From contig NZ_RZUL01000006.1 in assembly GCF_004005485.1 (NCBI RefSeq), positions 62,001-126,000 on the forward strand: 64,000 nt of DNA, given 5' to 3'. Made by a program: the position numbers and the translations under genes. Source of the stretch: Sphingobium algorifonticola. GTDB lineage: Bacteria > Pseudomonadota > Alphaproteobacteria > Sphingomonadales > Sphingomonadaceae. Shown here in pieces: positions 17,794 to 26,825 of the stretch. The notes beneath the pieces were generated by a model that was not told where the DNA came from, ran no database searches, and saw only the letters and a program-made list of their open reading frames with translations. Position 1 is the stretch's first letter. Every line of letters starts with the position of its first letter.

Positions 17794-19202
17794 GCCGTCC
17801 CTCCCAGCCAGGTATTGCCGTCGCGAAGGTGCCGCCTGAACGCGGGGTCGTCGAGCGCGCGGAGCAGATCGTCGGCGCGGTCGCAGACCGAACGGCGATT
17901 GGCGCCTTTGAGGTTTGCTTCGGCCAGCGCCTTGAAATCCAGCACCTGCGCCCGCAGGACCGCGAGGCGTGACGGCGCTTCGCAGGACAGCGCGACGTCT
18001 CCCACGGCATTGAGAAAACGCCGCCCCGCGATCATGTCGGCGCTTGCATATTGGGCGAGAGCGCCGAATGCCCGATCGGTGAGCAGCGCGAAACTCATGG
18101 GCCTGGCTATCACGCGCAAAGCGCCTTCCTCATCGGCGCGAAGACGCGAAGGCAGTTCGCGTCGGACCAGGTCCGCGAGCGCGGCGGCCAGCCAGTCGAG
18201 ACAGGAGTTGGCCGTAAAGGGGTCGTTCACCCCCGGCGACAGCGCACGCGCCGCGATCTCGACCAGCTCATCGATCAGAAACCGCAAATCCTGGAGCGGC
18301 GTGCGGCGCGAACCCATCGCGAACGCACCGCGCAGGCGAGCAATCGCATGCTCATCGCATTTCTCGGCGGGCCAGGCTTCGAGAAGCACGCTGCCCCGGT
18401 GCGCGAAGTCCCCCGGCTGATACTGGAGCCGCAGGACGAGATCCAGGTCTTGGGCCGTCGCAAGAAGCGTCCCGTCATCAACGACCTGGATATATCCGGT
18501 ATCCTTCGACCGGATCGCGACCCTTGCCTCGTGCGCTGCGACATCATCGTCGCGCAAGGCGGATGGAACAGGAGACTCGTCCTCGCCCGCTTGGTCATCG
18601 AGCGGCGCGCCTATGAAGACGGGGAAGCGATTGTCGATCTCCCGGATCAGACGTTCGCCGACCTCCTCGATGACGCTGTTGATATGGATGCGCTGCGGGA
18701 CATGGTGGATGAAATAGATGAGGACCGCGACCGAACCCAGAACGAGCAGCACCGCGACGCCGAGCGCCAGTTGCGGGACGAAGGCCTCGGCGCCCGCGCC
18801 ATTCTCCCCAGGCGAGCGGATCGTGCGCAGGACGAGCATCGAATAGAGGAAAGTGGCGATGAAGGTGCCGAGCGTCACCTGGTTGCCTTTATCGGCCATG
18901 AAGTTGCTGAGCAGCCTCGGCCCATATTGACCGGAGGCATAGACGACGGCCGCGATCGTCACCGAGAAGGTGGTGCCGGCAACGCCGATCATCGATCCGC
19001 CGACGGCTGACAGCAGGCTGCGCGCGCCATCGGGGCGTGCGGCATAGAGCCAGGGCAGCCCATCCATCCAGCCCGACCCGAAATGGCTGTCGACATAGAC
19101 CATCAGCGAGGCGAGGAGCATCGCGCCCGCTGCCATGAGGCTGGGGACGAACCAGTAACTTTCGCGCAGATTGGCGCTGAACTTGAGAAACCGCGCCCTC
19201 AT
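17790..19202 (-). CDS. DUF2254 membrane protein
   Basis: A 470-residue protein with four N-terminal membrane helices: FVPSLMAAGAMLLASLMVYV, a second around GSMIGVAGTTFSVTIAAVVY, and two more up to residue 165. The family motif SGQYGPRLLSNFMADKGNQV follows the second helix. A soluble C-terminal half (about 170-470) includes SPGVNDPFTANSCLDWL. This is the DUF2254 family, of unknown biochemical role. It heads a three-gene ATGA-coupled unit with two transporters, so a role in ion or envelope homeostasis is plausible. Confidence 0.88.
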   Translation of the reverse strand: MRARFLKFSANLRESYWFVPSLMAAGAMLLASLMVYVDSHFGSGWMDGLPWLYAARPDGARSLLSAVGGSMIGVAGTTFSVTIAAVVYASGQYGPRLLSNFMADKGNQVTLGTFIATFLYSMLVLRTIRSPGENGAGAEAFVPQLALGVAVLLVLGSVAVLIYFIHHVPQRIHINSVIEEVGERLIREIDNRFPVFIGAPLDDQAGEDESPVPSALRDDDVAAHEARVAIRSKDTGYIQVVDDGTLLATAQDLDLVLRLQYQPGDFAHRGSVLLEAWPAEKCDEHAIARLRGAFAMGSRRTPLQDLRFLIDELVEIAARALSPGVNDPFTANSCLDWLAAALADLVRRELPSRLRADEEGALRVIARPMSFALLTDRAFGALAQYASADMIAGRRFLNAVGDVALSCEAPSRLAVLRAQVLDFKALAEANLKGANRRSVCDRADDLLRALDDPAFRRHLRDGNTWLGGTA

Positions 19203-19282
19203 CGCGCAGCCCCTCCCGCGTTCAGTTCACAGGTGCGGTGCGCAGGGCGTCTTTCAGAAATGGCCTCTCCCCCTTCATTCTT

Positions 19283-20293
19283 CTAGTCCCCGGATTGCCG
19301 CGCCAGCCGGCGAGGCCTGGACGGCTCCTTACCGGTCGGCCACCCTTCCCGCTGCTCGGCCCGGTTGCCGTCCGTTTCCTCGGTCTGATCATGATAGAGC
19401 ATAACTGTCGTCGGAATGGGCAAATCGATGCCATGCTCCTTGGCGGCCTTGTAGATCGCCAGAATGACGCGGGACTGGGTGTGGGCGACATTTGTGCGCT
19501 TGCTGTCGGTCCACCAGCGCACGCGGATCGTGACATAGCTGTCGTCGAGCGCCCAGGGCAGCGCTTCGGGCGCGGGATCTGCTTCGACGCCCTCGACCCT
19601 TCGCACCGCCTCGACAAAGGCTTCGGCCGCCGCAGCGGGGTCATCGCCATAGCCAATCCCGACATCATATTGGCTGCGCCGTGTGGGAAAGGCCGTGTTG
19701 ACGATCACCGGGGAAGTATAGATGTCGGAATTGGGAATGATCACGCGCCGGCCGTCATAAGTTTTGATCAGCGTGGCGCGGCTCTGGATATGCTCGACCG
19801 TTCCCTCGAAATCCTTGACGACGATCTGGTCGCCCCGGCGATAGGGACGGTTCACCAGCAGGAGGATGCCTGCAAGCAGGTTCTGCAGGATGTCCTTGAA
19901 GGCGAAGCCGATCGCGACGGTCCCGATGCCGAGCGAGGAGATGATCGTGGCGGGCTTGACGCTCGGAAAGACGATGACGGCGGCGATCATGACAGCTGTG
20001 GCAACGATGCCGCCGAAGACAAGGCTGGCGAGCACGCCGCCCAGATCGACAAGGCCCTTGTGATGGAAACCCTTGCGCACCAGCCCGGCGACGAGCTTCG
20101 CGACGAACCACATGAGGATGATGAAGACGATGCCGCCGACAATATTGGGCAGTTGCAGGAAGAAGTCGTTGACGGCGACGTGAAGCTTGGCGCTGATCAG
20201 ATCGATAGGGTTCTTGACTGGTGGGGGAGTAACCGGCTGCATCGCCCTATAACCCGCTTGTTTCGGCTGCGTTCCTCCTTGCCAGCGCTGCAT
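19283..20293 (-). CDS. Small-conductance mechanosensitive channel (MscS family)
   Basis: An MscS-type channel of about 336 residues. Membrane helices lie at about residues 50-70 and 85-115. The pore-lining helix and beta domain carry the family signature: ATIISSLGIGTVAIGFAFKD then ILQNLLAGILLLVNRPYRRG and later IPNSDIYTSPVIVN. Such channels release solutes on osmotic down-shock. The start is uncertain between 20293 (GAGAGA upstream) and 20242, where the sequence MQPVTPPPVKNPIDL begins. Confidence 0.9.
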   Translation of the reverse strand: MQRWQGGTQPKQAGYRAMQPVTPPPVKNPIDLISAKLHVAVNDFFLQLPNIVGGIVFIILMWFVAKLVAGLVRKGFHHKGLVDLGGVLASLVFGGIVATAVMIAAVIVFPSVKPATIISSLGIGTVAIGFAFKDILQNLLAGILLLVNRPYRRGDQIVVKDFEGTVEHIQSRATLIKTYDGRRVIIPNSDIYTSPVIVNTAFPTRRSQYDVGIGYGDDPAAAAEAFVEAVRRVEGVEADPAPEALPWALDDSYVTIRVRWWTDSKRTNVAHTQSRVILAIYKAAKEHGIDLPIPTTVMLYHDQTEETDGNRAEQREGWPTGKEPSRPRRLARQSGD

Positions 20294-20364
20294 CTTTTCT
20301 CTCTCGCGCCGCACATCGACCCGCAAAAATTGCCTGATGATCGTCGCTATGGCACGTCGCCGGA

Positions 20365-20511
20365 ATGAAAGAGTGGCCTGACCCCAACGAAAAGCCGATC
20401 CGGCCATGGCTGATCGAGGCGGAATGCGCCCTGATCGGCCTCGCCACGATCGCGGGGCTGCTCCAGGGGGCTGCTTCCCTGATCGCCTTTCTACGCGGCC
20501 TCGTGGAATAG
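20365..20511 (+). CDS. Possible 48-residue small membrane protein
   Basis: An open frame MKEWPDPNEKPIRPWLIEAE followed by a hydrophobic stretch ALIGLATIAGLLQGAASLIA and FLRGLVE. The polar head and one membrane helix make it look like a small membrane protein. It overlaps the far 5-prime part of the divergent MscS frame but not the likely MscS coding region. The ribosome site is weak (GCCGGA directly before ATG), so it is only a candidate. Confidence 0.35.
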   Translation: MKEWPDPNEKPIRPWLIEAECALIGLATIAGLLQGAASLIAFLRGLVE

Positions 20512-20712
20512 ACGACCTTCGCGCGGACCGGCAAAAAAGCGGCCCACGCTAGACAAGATTTTACATAATTCATGCGGTGAAACACGTAAAATGCGCAAGT
20601 CTGAGCAGAGTGCCGCGCGAGGTTTAAGCAATCAGGTAAGCAATTGCGTGATACGAGCACGGTCCGCCAGCCCGCAGAATCTTTAAGCGCGGTCGTTGAA
20701 GAAAGGATCAGC

Positions 20713-22005
20713 TTGGCCCGCGTACAGATATCCTGTTCCCAGGCACGGGCCGGCATGTACGTGCTCAAGTTTGGCGGATCCTGGTTTCGCCATCCTTTCT
20801 GGCGAGCCCACTTTCTCCTAACATCGGAGGAGGATGTGCAGCGCGTGCGCACATCGGGCGTCCCCTTTATCGTCATCGACGACCAGCGCGGCGTTGCAGC
20901 GGAGCCCGCTATCCCCGCTGCGGCACCGCAAGCCGCCCCCCGACCCGCGAACGTGCGCAGACCCGCCCTTTCCTCAGTCCGCGCGGCGAACGAGCCAGCA
21001 GAAAGACCGCAGTCCCAACGCGATCGGGACAGAGCCGCCCGCCTCGTACAGCAGGCCAAGAACCGGATGAAAGGCGTCTTCGAAGCCGCCCGTCTCGGCA
21101 AGGCGGTACGCCGGGCCGACGTCGAGCCCGTTGTCGACGATATCGTGGCTTCTATCGAGCATAACGCCCAGGCGTTGATCGGGGTTATCCGGCTCAAGAG
21201 CAAAGACGAATATACCTATTTTCATTCGGTCGCGGTCTGCACCCTGATGGTCAACCTGGCCCGGCATCACAGCCTTGATGAGGCGACGACGCGCGATTTC
21301 GGGCTAGCGGGTCTGCTCCACGACATCGGCAAGATGGGAATACCGGACGATATTCTGAACAAGCCGGGCAAACTGACCGAAGGCGAGTTCGCCATCGTCC
21401 GCGACCATCCGAACTTCGGTCACAGCTTGCTCTCGGCGACCCCGGACATGTCGCCGACCGCGCTCGATGTGTGCCTCCATCATCACGAGAAGATGGACGG
21501 AACCGGCTATCCCTTTGCCATGCCAGGCGAGGCGATCAGCCTTGCCGCGCGGGCCGGCGCGATCTGCGACGTTTATGACGCGCTGACCTCGGACCGAAGT
21601 TACAAGGAAGACTGGGCTCCCGCAGAAGCGATCAGCGCCATGTGGAACTGGGAGGGGCATTTCGACCAGGCGCTCCTCTTCGAATTCATGCAAAGCATCA
21701 GCGTCTTCCCCAAAGGCCTGCTGGTCCGGCTGCGCAGCAATCGCCTCGCGCTTACACTTGAGAACCGGCGCCGCGCATCGCGGCCCCGCGTCTGCGCCTT
21801 CTACTCCACGCGCGATCGTGAATTCCTCGATCCCGAAATCGTCGTCATTCGCGACGACCTGTCCGGCGACCAGATCCTTTCCGCCGAGGAGCCGGCACTC
21901 TGGGGCTTTACGGAGTGGGATGCCGTCGCTCTGGCGCTCGAGAGCGGACAGGATTCCCGCTTCGTTCGTCAGCGGACGATGACAGCCCGAGCCGCCAACG
22001 GCTGA
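20713..22005 (+). CDS. HD-GYP phosphodiesterase with DUF3391 N-terminus
   Basis: A protein of about 430 residues predicted to hydrolyse cyclic di-GMP. The N-terminal DUF3391 region ([20 protein letters not shown]) is followed by a variable linker and an HD-GYP domain with [13 protein letters not shown], the [13 protein letters not shown] motif that names the family, and [15 protein letters not shown]. All metal ligands look intact. A TTG at 20713 behind GAAGAAAGGA gives the usual family N-terminus; a TTG at 20644 in the same frame would add 23 residues. It stands alone, with no cyclase gene nearby. Confidence 0.88.
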   Translation: MARVQISCSQARAGMYVLKFGGSWFRHPFWRAHFLLTSEEDVQRVRTSGVPFIVIDDQRGVAAEPAIPAAAPQAAPRPANVRRPALSSVRAANEPAERPQSQRDRDRAARLVQQAKNRMKGVFEAARLGKAVRRADVEPVVDDIVASIEHNAQALIGVIRLKSKDEYTYFHSVAVCTLMVNLARHHSLDEATTRDFGLAGLLHDIGKMGIPDDILNKPGKLTEGEFAIVRDHPNFGHSLLSATPDMSPTALDVCLHHHEKMDGTGYPFAMPGEAISLAARAGAICDVYDALTSDRSYKEDWAPAEAISAMWNWEGHFDQALLFEFMQSISVFPKGLLVRLRSNRLALTLENRRRASRPRVCAFYSTRDREFLDPEIVVIRDDLSGDQILSAEEPALWGFTEWDAVALALESGQDSRFVRQRTMTARAANG

Positions 22006-22237
22006 TCGAGACTGACAGAAATACGGCAGCGCGTGGTGTCGGCGAACCTGGCCCATGAGCAGGCCGGGGACGCAGGCGTATAGCGTTCCACTTTCACGTT
22101 CACGGTCCGCATCCCGCCCGGGTCGACCGAGGACCGCCGCCCGTCCTTTCCCCGGCTCCGCCACGTCATGCACGAGCCTTGCGCGAAGAACGAATGTCGG
22201 ACCCACGCGTTGATCCCTGACAACCCGTAGAGCAGCG

Positions 22238-22795
22238 ATGGCGGACATGGACAAGCAAATGGCAGTAGGATGGGCGCGGCTTGCCGCGATGGTCGCAGTG
22301 TCGACGGCTGTCATGTTCGTGCTGATGTACCAGCTCGTCTATAGCGCCGATCATCTCTATTTCAGCGTAACCAGGCTTTTGTCTTCATTCATCATGGGCG
22401 CGGTAATGGTCGCCATCATGCTCGCTTTCATGTGGGACATGTACCATCCGCGCATGCTCAAGATCGCCGTCCTCTGGCTCTCGATCGGCTGCGCTTTCAT
22501 TCTGCTTGCGCTCAACCGTTCCCAGGCATTGGTCGGCGATACCGCCTTCATGGAGGCGATGATCCCGCATCATTCGATAGCGATCAACAATGCCCGCAAG
22601 GCAGATCTCACCGACCCTCGCGTGCGCCGCCTCGCCGATGGCATCATCAAGGCGCAGGTGCGTGAGATCGAGGAAATGAAAATCCTCATCAGCGATATCC
22701 GCCGCAACGGCTCGCGCGGATCAGCTACCCTCCCGCCCGCCGCCGCGATCGTCACCCCCGAAATGAGCGGCGATATCGCCAAAGCCGTAGAATGA
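22238..22795 (+). CDS. DUF305 membrane protein
   Basis: A 185-residue protein with three to four membrane helices in the first 100 residues, including LAAMVAVSTAVMFVLMYQLV and SFIMGAVMVAIMLAFMWDMY. A DUF305 domain follows with its hallmark MIPHHSIAINNARKADLTDP and a helical AQVREIEEMK. The HH pair suggests metal binding; the family is often found with copper and metal resistance genes, though the role is not established. No signal peptide, so the domain is tethered by the helices. Confidence 0.87.
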   Translation: MADMDKQMAVGWARLAAMVAVSTAVMFVLMYQLVYSADHLYFSVTRLLSSFIMGAVMVAIMLAFMWDMYHPRMLKIAVLWLSIGCAFILLALNRSQALVGDTAFMEAMIPHHSIAINNARKADLTDPRVRRLADGIIKAQVREIEEMKILISDIRRNGSRGSATLPPAAAIVTPEMSGDIAKAVE

Positions 22796-22811
22796 TGAGG
22801 TCCCTGCCACC

Positions 22812-24086
22812 TCAGGTCGGGGTGTCATCCCTCTTCGTGAAATATTGAAGCACCCTCTCGATCGAACCTCCCTGCACGATGACCGAGAAGAGCACGACCA
22901 TATAGGTGGCGGTCAGGAGGCCGGGACGGGCGCTATCGCTCGCCAGACCAAGGGCGAGTGCAATCGATATCCCGCCGCGCAGTCCGCCCCAGATCAAGGT
23001 CGGCGGCGCCAGACGCCCGAGATCGAGCAGCGGACGCATCGCCGCCAGCGGCAAAGCCACCGATATGGCGCGGGCGGCCAGCGCCAGCGGAATGGCCAGG
23101 GCGCCGAGCAGCAGCAAACGCGGGTCGCCCGGGATCGTGACCACTTCGAGACCGATCAGCAGGAACAGGACAGCGTTCAATATGTCATCGACCAGCGCCC
23201 AGAATTTGTGGACATAGTCACGCGTTAAATCGCTCATCGCATAAGCGACCCCGGCATTGCCGATGACAAGGCCCGCGATCGCCATCGCCACCGGGCCACT
23301 GACGTGCAGCCCGCTTGCGAGCGCGTAGCCGCCCATCACCACCGCGAGGCTGATCATCACCTCGACCTTATATTCGTCGATCGAGCGCATCATGCGAAAG
23401 GCGATCCAGCCGATGGCAAGGCCAAGCAGCACGCCTCCGCCGGCCTCGAGCAGGAACAGATGTGCTGCATGCGCGAGCGAGAAAGGCTCGCCCGACACTG
23501 CGGTCGCGAGCAGGATCGCGAAAACGACGACGCCCACGCCGTCGTTGAACAGGCTCTCGCCCGCCACCGTCGCCTCGAGGATAAGCGCGACCCTGGCGCG
23601 CTTGAGCACGCCCATGACGGAAACCGGGTCGGTAGGACTGATCAGCGCGCCGAACACGAGACACCAGATCATCGGAATATCGAGCCCGACCAGCAGGCCG
23701 AGCCCATAGAATCCGCCGCCGACCAGCGCGGTGGAGATCAGCACGCCGATCGTGCTGAGGACGAGGATCGGCCAGCGCCCGCGCCGCATCTCATGCCAGT
23801 CGACATGAAGCGCCCCGGCGAACAGGAGGAACGATAGCATCCCGTCCATCAAGGTGGTGTGGAAATCGATGCCGGCGATGAAGCGAGCCACATCGCTACC
23901 GACGGTGCTGCCTGGCAACAACCGGTCCAGTCCCACGACGATGAGCGATGCGACCGCCCCCATGACGGTGAGTCCGACAGAGGGCGGCAATTTGAGGAAA
24001 CGGTGATTGCAATAGCCAAGGAGCGCTGCGAGCACGATGAGGATCGCAGCGGCGTCGAACGGCGTCAGCGAAAGACCCGCGATCAT
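22812..24086 (-). CDS. CPA1-type Na+(K+)/H+ antiporter
   Basis: A 424-residue antiporter with about twelve membrane helices. Key motifs are ALISPTDPVSVMGVLK and VAGESLFNDGVGVVVF, the latter holding the ND pair that binds the cation in NhaP-type carriers, plus WGGLRGGISIALALGL near the C-terminus. It lacks a long C-terminal regulatory tail. The start overlaps the stop of the DUF389 gene by 4 bp, so the two are co-translated. The role is cation efflux or pH homeostasis. Confidence 0.92.
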   Translation of the reverse strand: MIAGLSLTPFDAAAILIVLAALLGYCNHRFLKLPPSVGLTVMGAVASLIVVGLDRLLPGSTVGSDVARFIAGIDFHTTLMDGMLSFLLFAGALHVDWHEMRRGRWPILVLSTIGVLISTALVGGGFYGLGLLVGLDIPMIWCLVFGALISPTDPVSVMGVLKRARVALILEATVAGESLFNDGVGVVVFAILLATAVSGEPFSLAHAAHLFLLEAGGGVLLGLAIGWIAFRMMRSIDEYKVEVMISLAVVMGGYALASGLHVSGPVAMAIAGLVIGNAGVAYAMSDLTRDYVHKFWALVDDILNAVLFLLIGLEVVTIPGDPRLLLLGALAIPLALAARAISVALPLAAMRPLLDLGRLAPPTLIWGGLRGGISIALALGLASDSARPGLLTATYMVVLFSVIVQGGSIERVLQYFTKRDDTPT

Positions 24087-25645
24087 GGCTCCTCCGCATC
24101 GATACGCTGCAGCCGGAAGGACTGCCCTGCCGCCCGCGCGGAAGTAGGGGTCACGCCCTGATCGCGCAGGACCGCGGCGATCGCCGCGGCGCGGCGCTGA
24201 CTGAGCGTCGGCTTCTCCGGCATCTCCTCCGGCAGGCCCGGCACGCCAAGCGCGCGCACATTCCAGCGCTTTGACGCCCAGGCGGAGGTCAGTACGGCAT
24301 CGCGCGCGATCGGGTCGAGCCTGTCGTCGTCATCGGCAAAAGCGATGACCGGCAACAGTCCCTGTGGCGGGATGATCGCAATGTCCCAGTCGTCGATATC
24401 CTGATGCGCGCGCTCTTCGAGGGCGCGATAGCTGGCCACGCTCGCTCCGGGCAATGGCGCTGCTACCGCGCTTGCCCGCCGGTGATCGCGGTCGATCGTG
24501 ACGGCGTCGCTGGAAATACCCGCCGCCAGCCCAAGCATGCGAGAGAGCGCTGCGATGCGCGCATTCTCGATAGCGGCCGCATCGCCCGCCTGCCGCAGTT
24601 CTTCGCGCTGCGCATCCAGGGCCCCCGAGCCTGGTTCGAGCAGCACCTGGTCGAGCTGCAGCCGGACCGGCTGGCCGAGCCGCTCCTGAAGTTCGGCCTG
24701 CAAGCCAAGCGTGCGCTGCATATTCTTGCGCGGCGTAATGACCACCGAGCGCACGGCGATCGGCGCGGCATCGAAATTGACGTCGAGCTGCGTCACGCGC
24801 GCGTTCGACCCGAAACGATCGGTCAGGAACGAGCGCACCTGCGTCACCGTAACGGCTTCGGTGGCAATCCGCTTCAGCGAAAACCCAAGCGGAATGGCCA
24901 TCGCAATGAACACGAAGAACAGGACGATCGTCTGGGTCCAGCTCTGCTGGCTCGAAAGCGCATGCCCGAACCCATAGAAGCGCGCCATGACCGTCGCCGA
25001 CAGCGCGATCGTGACGAAGTTGGTCACGAAGAGCGCGAAGGCGCCGCCGAGGACCGGCAGATTACCTGTCGCCAGCCCGTAGCCGACGACGGCAAGTGGC
25101 GGCATCAGGGCCGTGGCGATGGCGACGCCAACGACCGTATCGCCGCGACCGCGAATGATGGCGAAGGTGCCGGCGAGTGCCGCAAAGAGTGCAACGGCGA
25201 GATCGAACAGATTCGGCCGGGTCCGGGCGATGATCTCGGTGGTCGGCGCCTGGAGGGGAGAGAGCAGTACGATGAGCGCGGTAAAGGCGACGGCACACGC
25301 CGAACCGGCCGCAAGCGCGATCAGCGCGCGGCGCATCTCCCCAAAATCGAACAGCGCCAGGCTGAAACCGAGACCAAGGATTGGACTCATGAGCGGCGAA
25401 ATCAGCATCGCGCCGATTACGACGGCGGGTGACGACAGCAACAAGCCGAGCACCGCGATGCCTGCGGACATCATCGTCATGAACAGATAGCGGGGCGACC
25501 AGCCGCTTTCCGCGGCGATCTTCTCGATCACGGCCGCATGGTCGATACTGCCCACGACGCGTCTGCGCCACCAGCGGTAGAGGGCTACCCGCTTGAGTGC
25601 GCCATGGACGGCTGAATGATCGTTGTGGCTTTGGGCTTCCGGCAT
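24083..25645 (-). CDS. DUF389 (TIGR00341-type) membrane protein with OmpA-like tail
   Basis: A 520-residue protein. The N-terminal half has about six membrane helices with the DUF389 motif SPAVVIGAMLISPLMSPILG and ATALMPPLAVVGYGLATGNL. The second half is soluble: a long helical region, then a segment resembling an OmpA C-terminal peptidoglycan-binding fold, with LSQRRAAAIAAVLRDQGVTP. DUF389 has no settled function. AGGAGG precedes the ATG at 25645. It is coupled to the CPA1 antiporter, so an ion or envelope stress role is likely. Confidence 0.87.
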   Translation of the reverse strand: MPEAQSHNDHSAVHGALKRVALYRWWRRRVVGSIDHAAVIEKIAAESGWSPRYLFMTMMSAGIAVLGLLLSSPAVVIGAMLISPLMSPILGLGFSLALFDFGEMRRALIALAAGSACAVAFTALIVLLSPLQAPTTEIIARTRPNLFDLAVALFAALAGTFAIIRGRGDTVVGVAIATALMPPLAVVGYGLATGNLPVLGGAFALFVTNFVTIALSATVMARFYGFGHALSSQQSWTQTIVLFFVFIAMAIPLGFSLKRIATEAVTVTQVRSFLTDRFGSNARVTQLDVNFDAAPIAVRSVVITPRKNMQRTLGLQAELQERLGQPVRLQLDQVLLEPGSGALDAQREELRQAGDAAAIENARIAALSRMLGLAAGISSDAVTIDRDHRRASAVAAPLPGASVASYRALEERAHQDIDDWDIAIIPPQGLLPVIAFADDDDRLDPIARDAVLTSAWASKRWNVRALGVPGLPEEMPEKPTLSQRRAAAIAAVLRDQGVTPTSARAAGQSFRLQRIDAEEP

Positions 25646-26110
25646 CCGGCCTCCTGACCGCGACGCGGCTTCGCATGTGAGGCACCTGCCCCGATGCCTT
25701 TGCCTACACCGCCACATTCAATTGGACAATTTGCCTGAATTTTAAGCAGCGCCAGCAGGGCCTTTGCGCGTGCCCCAGGATGAAATCTGGCCCGACGGAT
25801 CGTCCGAGGCGCGATCGGTGTGCCCAAGAATTGCGAAATGGACTGCCGGTTCACGCCGATATCTTGGACTGTCCGCGAGCTTGTGATAGGCCCGCCGGGC
25901 GCCGCGAGGAGCGGCGCCGGGACTGGTAATCCCGCGAAATGCGATGACCCGGGTGGAGAAATCCGCCGGGGTGCCTGTGCATATGTCCAGGTCGCTTGCG
26001 GCTAAAAGCGCAGGCGCATGTCATTTCGCATGTTACCAGCCCCGGCTCCCCGCGCAGCGCGCGGGGGCATCGGGCATTCTTCCGGCATCCCCATGGGCGT
26101 CCGGAGAGCC
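25646..26110. other. Intergenic region, no gene recognised
   Basis: About 465 bp between the divergent DUF389 gene and a small plus-strand gene. An AT-richer patch at 25715-25750 (TTCAATTGGACAATTTGCC) may hold the DUF389 promoter, but no clean promoter pair or operator was identified. Open frames here look non-coding. Confidence 0.4.
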
Positions 26111-26356
26111 ATGACAAGCGATCGCGACAATCACCGCAAACTCATTTCCGCGATCCGCCATCTCGACGAGGCGCTCGTCCTGCTCGACGAGGGCGATCTT
26201 GGCGACCAGGAGTCCGCCGCGCTCATCGAGCGTGCGCTGCAACGGGCGCGGCGACACTTGCGGACAGGCATCGGTCCGGGCCTGCTCCCCCTTTCCCCTC
26301 GCCGCGCAAGGCCGCCGCGCCTGCGGCAGCTCTTCAGGCAACGGCACCGCGGCTAG
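26111..26356 (+). CDS. Small helical protein, hypothetical
   Basis: An 81-residue protein starting MTSDRDNHRKLISAIRHLDE, with acidic helices to about residue 50 and a basic, arginine-rich tail. GGAGAG lies directly before the ATG. Its end overlaps the convergent winged-helix gene by 23 bp. No family is recognised. The head looks coding; the Arg/Pro-rich tail is less convincing. Confidence 0.42.
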   Translation: MTSDRDNHRKLISAIRHLDEALVLLDEGDLGDQESAALIERALQRARRHLRTGIGPGLLPLSPRRARPPRLRQLFRQRHRG

Positions 26357-26825
26357 GCAATTCCTTGCGCACATTGGCCATGCTCGCTCCGGGCGGCTGC
26401 GCTCGATCGAGAAGCGTCACGAAATAACGGCTCATCAGGCCAAGGCCCGTTGCGCTCAATTTCAGGAAGGTCAGACGATGATCACGCGGATCGCGCTCCT
26501 GGACGACAAGGTCGAGCGCGATGAGCTTGCGGGCCCAGCGCCGCGCGGTGCTGGAGGGAACCCCGCTCATCGGCGCCAGGCTGGTGATCTGCACCCGGCA
26601 ACCCCGTGCGTGCGCCGCGTAGAGATCGAGAAGGATGTCCCAACCGGGTTCGGCGAAGAGCTCGGCCCCGAAAATATCCGCGCGCATGCGGCGCGCCATG
26701 AAGATCCAGCCAGCGAGCGCAATACCGGCACGGTGGTCGGTCGCATCGCCGCGCATGCATTTCGACGCCTTTTCCGCGTCGTCCAGCGCCATGTCCGCCC
26801 GCTCCGGCCTCTCAGGCTCGCGCAT
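26334..26825 (-). CDS. Winged-helix regulator (MarR-like)
   Basis: A 163-residue DNA-binding protein. Residues about 60-140 form a winged helix: WDILLDLYAAHARGCRVQIT, then SLAPMSGVPSSTARRWARKL as recognition region, and DLVVQERDPRDHRLTFLKLS as the wing with the D-x-R type pair seen in MarR proteins. GGGAGG precedes the ATG at 26825. It overlaps the end of the GNAT gene by 14 bp, so both are on one transcript. Ligand and target are unknown. Confidence 0.8.
   Translation of the reverse strand: MREPERPERADMALDDAEKASKCMRGDATDHRAGIALAGWIFMARRMRADIFGAELFAEPGWDILLDLYAAHARGCRVQITSLAPMSGVPSSTARRWARKLIALDLVVQERDPRDHRLTFLKLSATGLGLMSRYFVTLLDRAQPPGASMANVRKELPSRGAVA

Noticed and set aside
16592..18010. 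Upstream half of the frame that contains the SLC13-type transporter
   Set aside because: This part is an out-of-frame reading of the APC-like permease gene, which has proper membrane helices in its own frame; the real transporter start is the ATGA junction at 16591.
24404..25432. Plus-strand 342-codon open frame
   Set aside because: Antisense of the DUF389 gene, with Arg/His/Asp-rich junk composition.
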